DNA of 64,000 nt, taken from Epiperipatus broadwayi (taxonomy: Eukaryota; Onychophora; Udeonychophora; Euonychophora; Peripatidae). Location: the NCBI GenBank assembly GCA_028023455.1, contig JAQFVV010000143.1:2206001-2270000 (forward strand), in the 5' to 3' direction. The translations under genes were made by a program, and so were the position numbers. How positions within the stretch are numbered: position 1 is the first letter of the stretch; the number at the start of each line of letters is the position of its first letter. Shown in pieces: positions 59,483-64,000 of the stretch. Under the pieces are notes generated by a model. That model searched no databases, had not been told where the DNA came from, and was given only the letters and a program-made list of their open reading frames with translations.

Positions 59483-60110
59483 GATATTTGTCATTAATTT
59501 CAAATGCTCTTGTATGAGTAAGTCCATTGTTAATATACCTGATATTTCAAAAATTCATTCATTAATTATATATCAAAAATATATAACATTTTAAAAAGCA
59601 TTTATTTTGTACTATTGTGGATAATATTAATAGTCATTTTGTTCTTAAAGGCCAATATTTTAATACTGACCATAGATATAAAATCTGTCAGACAATTTAC
59701 ATCTTATAACTAGAAATATTTTTTTAAAAATTATTAAAATATAACCTACATTTTCCAACCAGTTGTTTTTGTCAGTAGTGATATTTAATTGTATGATGTA
59801 AAAATGATTTCTTAGCCGAAATCAGTTTTTATACACAAAAATAAAAAATGTTGGTATTTTGGCAAAGTGGATTAAATATTAAAAGGAAATTTATTTTCAA
59901 AGAATTTTTGAAAAATATTTCAGTTCTTTAGGATTATAAATTCCTTACATGCAATCGCTTTGATTTTTAATTATATACAACAAAAATAAGTAATTGCTAA
60001 CCAGCATAAACAACAAAAAAGAGAAGAGATCTAATTTCATCATTATTTTCAATATTGATCCACTGCAGGATGGTTTACTCAGTTGCAGACCCATAAACTC
60101 TTTTTTATAC
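59483..60110. other. A+T-rich stretch, no gene seen
   Basis: No feature recognised apart from unsupported short open frames. Confidence 0.5.
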
Positions 60111-60290
60111 ATTCTGAAAAGTTACTTATTTCATCCATCCATCTCATGTATGGCCTTTTTCCATATCTTTTTGGATCCAATTTAAAATTTCAATTGACCA
60201 TTTATTATTATCTCTTCTAGCAAAAAATGTCCAGTCCAATGCCATTTCAGTATTTTAATGTCAAAGGTAACTGCTTGTTTTCTCACCCAT

Positions 60291-60542
60291 CTATTTCACT
60301 TTTTGATCTCTTATTGTCACTCCTAATACATATATCTCCATACTCCATTGAATGACTCTGAAATGTCCAAGTGTTAGATTTATAAACAAAAACTGGTTAA
60401 ACACATATCTATTAAAAATTTTCCTTTTCCAGTGCAAGGACTTACTCCTTTTTAATATTTTTCTACAAAACTCATTCCCTTCAAGTTTAACTTTATGATT
60501 AATTTTATCCTTTGTTTCCATCTGTATTAATAATCTGACCAA
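60291..60542 (-). pseudogene. Open C-terminal fragment of the same RT
   Basis: Eighty-three codons after the YLGQIINTDG segment, containing FCRKILKRSKSLHWKRKIF and IQWSMEIYVLGVTIRDQK. These match the conserved 'L..K..(V/I)F...V.P....G...W......L...Q..MER.ML.(I/V)..RD' tail of animal endonuclease-RTs. Confidence 0.8.
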
Positions 60543-60803
60543 GGTATTTGTAATTAATAATTTCTAATTCATAATCAATATTCTTCTTAAAAAAATCCAT
60601 TGAACATTAATCTAAATTTGTCTTAGTCCTACTTTCAGCTGATAATCCTTGCAATATTATCTGCAAAATCTAGATGACATAATGTATCTCCATTTACTTT
60701 TATTCCTTTGGCTTTCCCTTTTAATTCCCAAACTACTTTTTATAAAACTGTTGTAAAAATTTTTGGAGATATAGATTTAACTTGCAGTACATCCTTTTCA
60801 ATA

Positions 60804-61091
60804 CTACTCTAATGACTGCCACTGCATTTTGATATTCTTCACAATATGACAATAACATTGATCTATATCATAATGATCTAAAGCTTTAATCATCATGGAC
60901 ATGTTTACAGAAGAAAAGGCCTTTTTATAATCCACTAATCCAAAATATAATGACAACTCATATTCATTGGTCCTTTCTAAAACTTCTTTCAATACTTGAT
61001 GGGATCCCTGTACTAAAATCATTTTTAAATACAGCTCGTGTTTGTGGTTGATTAAAACTAAAGTTAAATGTAGATAAGCTGTAATTATCAT
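60804..61091 (-). pseudogene. Open RT fragment (motif A region)
   Basis: Ninety-five codons covering RT motifs 2 to A: QGSHQVLKEVLERTNEYELS, then LVDYKKAFSSVN, then the MMIKALDHYDIDQCYCHIVK helix. It is the best-preserved piece of the non-LTR relic. The catalytic Asp is present in VDYKKAF, and Ser replaces the usual Asp in KAFD. Confidence 0.8.
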
Positions 61092-61497
61092 GGTAAAAAA
61101 TTTGTGTAGAACTGATAAATTAAGTCTGTAATTTGTAATATCTTCTTTATTACCTTCCTATATCAATATGGTACATTTGTACTATTTAAACATTATCAAC
61201 AATTTTTCTATTTCTTTACCTGCTTCTTCTAAAATAACAATAATATTTTCACCATTTCTTACTGCTTCTCCCTTCATAGATTTAATCATATATCTGACCA
61301 CTTCATTTAAAATACTTTTAAATTCAGAACCTATAGTAATTATTGGAATATTTTATCTTGTTCTTTAGTCCCACATAAATCTTTATATTTTATATACATT
61401 TCATGTCATCTCACTTTTCAGCAATAGTTTTATCTTTTATTCTTATCATTGAAACATCTTTCCTTCCAAAACAAAGACATTATTTTACACTTTTGGG

Positions 61498-61833
61498 TCA
61501 TTCTCTTTTATAGATTTCTTGCCAATTCACAATTATATTTTTGTATAATTCTTTTTCACAGCATCTTACAAAAACTCTAGATAATTTTATTAATGAAACA
61601 TTAAAAAAATTATACTCCTTTTCTTCATATATTATTATCTCAGTGAACAATGTATTGGTAAATTGCTTTTTTATTTCATTATCTATCTTCTTTGCTGTTC
61701 TTAAGAGAGTATCAATGATCTTATTGATTTCAGTCAAATCTGAGCTATCTTCAAAATCAGTTAATATTTTAAAACAATTGTAAAGTTCTAACTTAAATTT
61801 ATTGAAGTATTTTTGAAAGTTAAAAAAAATCAA
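61498..61833 (-). CDS. 111-codon open frame upstream of the RT relic, probably its linker region
   Basis: Open without stops on the minus strand and immediately upstream of the RT relic in the same orientation. The product is a helix-rich, charged protein (DFEDSSDLTEINKIIDTLL, KKIDNEIKKQF, then RCCEKELYKNIIVNW) with no recognised motif. In non-LTR elements the region between endonuclease and RT is a charged helical linker, which fits. It is better preserved than the RT, which is odd. The overlapping plus-strand frame 61541-61783 is a shadow. It could also be unrelated to the element. Confidence 0.35.
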   Translation of the reverse strand: MIFFNFQKYFNKFKLELYNCFKILTDFEDSSDLTEINKIIDTLLRTAKKIDNEIKKQFTNTLFTEIIIYEEKEYNFFNVSLIKLSRVFVRCCEKELYKNIIVNWQEIYKRE

Positions 61834-62138
61834 CTGTGAATACTTTCTTAATACTTTTGATCTCTAGTTTTGTACTAACATATTACAATATTGAAATACA
61901 TATTTTTATTGCTCAAAATTAGGCTTTCCAATATTGCTACTGTCAATACTGGGTTCATGAAGAAAATTCAATACTGAAACAAAAAAAAACAGCATTTTAA
62001 TATTGATTATATTTTGAATCAAGTGTAAAATTTCTAAAATTTTATAAACTATTTATAAGATTATTGGAAATTTAAACCAGATTCAAAATATTTTAAAAAG
62101 TTCCTAACAGAGTAATTTAGTTTTACAAACAGTATTAT

Positions 62139-62233
62139 TAGGGACCTCTACAGGTCTTAACCACAAGCTCTACAGTTCTTAACTACCAGCTTCCAAAGCG
62201 TAAGCTTGTGGTTAAGACCTGTAGAGGTCCCTA
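62139..62233. repeat. Perfect 31 bp inverted repeat
   Basis: TAGGGACCTCTACAGGTCTT and the next 11 bases (62139-62169) are exactly inverted at 62203-62233, separated by 33 bp. The arms are more G+C-rich than the surroundings. It forms a strong hairpin. It may be a young, small foldback element or MITE. No convincing target duplication is seen. Confidence 0.8.
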
Positions 62234-62504
62234 CTATCGCATTTTTACAAGCATATTCTTGAGGTTACAGCCTTAGTAAATATTACTTACGTAATCAATG
62301 TGCGTTTAAATAAATTTATAATTAAAACAGTATTATTATTATTTTTTTTGCTTTAAAATATAACAAAAAATTTAAACTAAAAAATATGTACTTTAAAATT
62401 TATCATGATTTCATATACCGTAATTTTCTATTACTGTTATTATTTTTAATCAAAATTTGAAGTAAAATTACCATGAAATATGGTAATTACCATATACTTT
62501 TCAC

Positions 62505-62770
62505 CTTTGATTAAAATCAATTGCACGATATTTTTTCAGTGTAGAATTAGGAATCCATGTACATACATCTTTAGGCAAAATCACATAACTAGGTCCATGC
62601 AGAATATCTATATATCCACTAAATGGTGCTTGGAGAGCACAATTATTTTTATAAAAAAAACCCTTCGATTTCTTACTTAAGAACATCAATACCATCTGTT
62701 TTTTTTCTTTATTCTGTGGACTTGCCAAAATGTAGTCAGATGCACTTTTTAAAAAATTTTCCTTCTGCAT
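62505..62770 (-). CDS. Unrecognised 89-codon ORF, possible first coding exon
   Basis: ATG at 62770 in a favourable context (AAGAAAATGC). The frame is open to 62501 on the minus strand. The product starts MQKENFLKSASDYILASPQN and contains KKSKGFFYKNNCALQAPFSG and HGPSYVILPKDVCTWIPN. It has a varied amino-acid mix with Trp, Cys, Pro and Gly, unlike the low-complexity frames elsewhere. The 3' end offers a splice donor: AAAG|GTGAAA with the last exon base at 62505, one codon before the TGA. So this may be an exon continuing at lower coordinates. I do not recognise the family. A decayed transposon gene is an equal possibility. The overlapping plus frame 62480-62680 is a shadow. Confidence 0.4.
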
Positions 62771-63111
62771 TTTCTTGATCGAATATTAACAAAAATTTGA
62801 TTGATGCTTTCGAATGACAACGTCAATAATTTATACTTTTTAAAAGCCTATTTTTAAAACAAATTAATATTTAAATAGTTTTTATTTCACTTATTTTTTG
62901 TTTTAATTTTTTTTTAATTTATGTTTTGACAACTTTTTGAAAAATGAATTAAAGAATGTTTTGTTTTTTTACTTATGTTTTTCTTATATTGTTTATGCCT
63001 TTAAATTTTGTTAAACTGAATAAAATAAAAGTTCTCTTGAATACCAAAAATACCAATATTTCCGGTTTCAGTATCAATATCACTACCGAAATACCAGTAT
63101 ACTCCAATTTT

Positions 63112-63632
63112 CCTGCACCTTAATGAATATTTCTGTAGTGTACTTTTCATTACACCACTTTTACATAAAGTAGGAAATGGTTTGAGAATGACGTGAAAAT
63201 TACACTACAGAAATTCTACTCATCAAGTGGATAATCTGTAGTATAATGAATGACTAATAAAGATTATTAATATACTTCTATCAAGTGGTTTGTGTCAAAG
63301 TTGTGAGTGCAGAAAGTTTGATACATCAATTAAACTATAGTTAACTCTCTCTATATATTCTGAGCAATAATATAAGATATGTAAGAAAATGTGATTTGAG
63401 CCAAGGTGATGAATGTTGGTTCAACATGAAATGTGCATCTTGGGGATCATACATATTTGGTCATATGTTTATTATTATACCCCTCCACAAGGTGTTAAAA
63501 GCAGATACAAAGCTGTCCCTACTTTGCATGATTGGTGTAGTGAAAATTACACTACAGAAATATTATTTATTAAGTAGATAATCTCTAGTTTAATGAATGA
63601 CTAATAAAAATTACTAACTCCTGCACCTTAAT
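63112..63632. repeat. Direct repeats of about 78 bp with an inverted fragment
   Basis: GTGAAAATTACACTACAGAA... to CTAATAAAGATTATTAA at 63193-63271 recurs at 63540-63618 with about 85% identity. CCTGCACCTTAAT precedes one end (about 63112) and follows the other (about 63620). An inverted piece (ATTTCTGTAGTGTAC) lies at about 63128. Together this looks like a decayed element with terminal and inverted copies. The frame 63396-63581 inside is not supported. Confidence 0.5.
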
Positions 63633-63689
63633 TTGGATGCTTACATATCCATTTTTCTAAAAAAATAAAAAAATGTTTTTTTATTTTTC

Positions 63690-63800
63690 TGCAAATTTCA
63701 CAAGTCTGTGTTCTATTTGAGTTGTCACCATAACCAAATTTACCACAGCACTAAAAGCATCTTGTACATCTATGTAAAAATTCTCTACTTATTCATTACA
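63690..63800 (-). pseudogene. Possible zinc-knuckle remnant of a retroelement
   Basis: The minus strand reads RCTRCF, a stop, then CCGKFGYGDNSNRTQTCEIC in one frame. It is reminiscent of the C-rich knuckles (RC..C..FGH....C......C..C) of retroelement ORF1/Gag proteins. One stop and missing histidines make this weak. No larger frame surrounds it. Confidence 0.25.
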
Positions 63801-64000
63801 ATGGGAACTTTTGGAGGCACAAACCTGAATTATCAATATTTGGTATTTTCCTTAAGTTAAATAAGTGATTCTACAATTATCTATATACCATCAATCTCTC
63901 GTGTTTTCTGCTTTTTTATTTATAGTGCAATCCGCTTGTGCTTTGAATATTTTTATCTTTGTATAATATCCACTTTTTCTAATTTTATATAAGTCTAATA

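Larger units (their letters stand above)
60120..61400 (-). mobile_element. Non-LTR endonuclease-reverse transcriptase relic
   Basis: On the minus strand the RT reads nearly end to end. The thumb-side helix pre-motif SMKGEAVRNGENI is at about 61240-61300. VLKEVLERTNEYELSLYFGL followed by VDYKKAFSSVN (motif A) is at about 60900-61010. HLDFADNIAR, a FADD box with one changed Asp, is at about 60639-60675, and YLGQIINTDG at about 60520-60550. The C-terminal part follows: KILKRSKSLHWKRKIFNR, VIQWSMEIYVLGVTIRD (60300-60350), KWHWTGH (about 60240) and RWMDEI (about 60130). This order is diagnostic of the common animal endonuclease-RT type. Several stops and frameshifts exist, and motif A and the FADD box are both altered, so it is inactive. 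Confidence 0.85.

Overview
This is nuclear DNA from an animal with a very A+T-rich genome (about three quarters A+T by eye). No bacterial-style genes, operons, rRNA, intact tRNA or CRISPR array are visible. The content is typical of a metazoan repeat desert: relics of non-LTR retrotransposons, a Ty3/gypsy LTR retrotransposon, Penelope-like elements (PLEs) with a GIY-YIG endonuclease, a hAT DNA transposon, a hAT-type MITE, a retroposed tRNA-Gly and many foldback elements. I cannot name the species. No host gene can be identified with confidence. The only host-gene candidates are a few short, well-framed exon-like segments (10.06, 20.87 and 21.56 kb on +; 62.5-62.77 kb on -).

Layout. 0-4.4 kb: A+T-rich, no gene. 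4.5-9.8 kb: several foldback elements, some with 14-18 bp flanking direct repeats. 10.0-11.0 kb: a candidate exon and a tRNA-Gly-derived retroposon with a perfect 16 bp target duplication. 11.8-15.6 kb: minus-strand non-LTR retrotransposon relic. 17.6-20.0 kb: plus-strand hAT transposase relic. 20.8-21.7 kb: two candidate alternative terminal exons. 24.4-26.6 kb: an unclassified G+C-richer segment, TATACA microsatellite and small MITEs. 26.6-43.9 kb: long A+T-rich stretches studded with one foldback family (called FB-A here) and a hAT MITE. 44-46.3 kb: the 3' end of one non-LTR element and the relic of another. 49.25-52.1 kb: two gypsy LTRs in inverted orientation followed by minus-strand gypsy pol. 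52.07-57 kb: two Penelope-like element bodies in opposite orientation. 57.7-59.5 kb: a second foldback family (FB-B) and a long-form FB-A. 60.1-61.8 kb: another non-LTR relic. 62.1-64 kb: a 31 bp perfect inverted repeat, an unrecognised 89-codon ORF and local direct repeats.

The most interesting system is FB-A. It has about a dozen copies with reproducible unequal ends, target duplications mostly of 13-15 bp, strong self-complementarity, and an internal CTGANGA-hairpin-GAAA module resembling a hammerhead ribozyme core whose hairpin pairs co-vary between copies. The same module occurs in the otherwise different FB-B. Long, variable target duplications and a hammerhead-like core are features of retroposons, especially Penelope-related ones. 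A GIY-YIG Penelope relic lies in the same window and is a possible, unproven, source of mobility.
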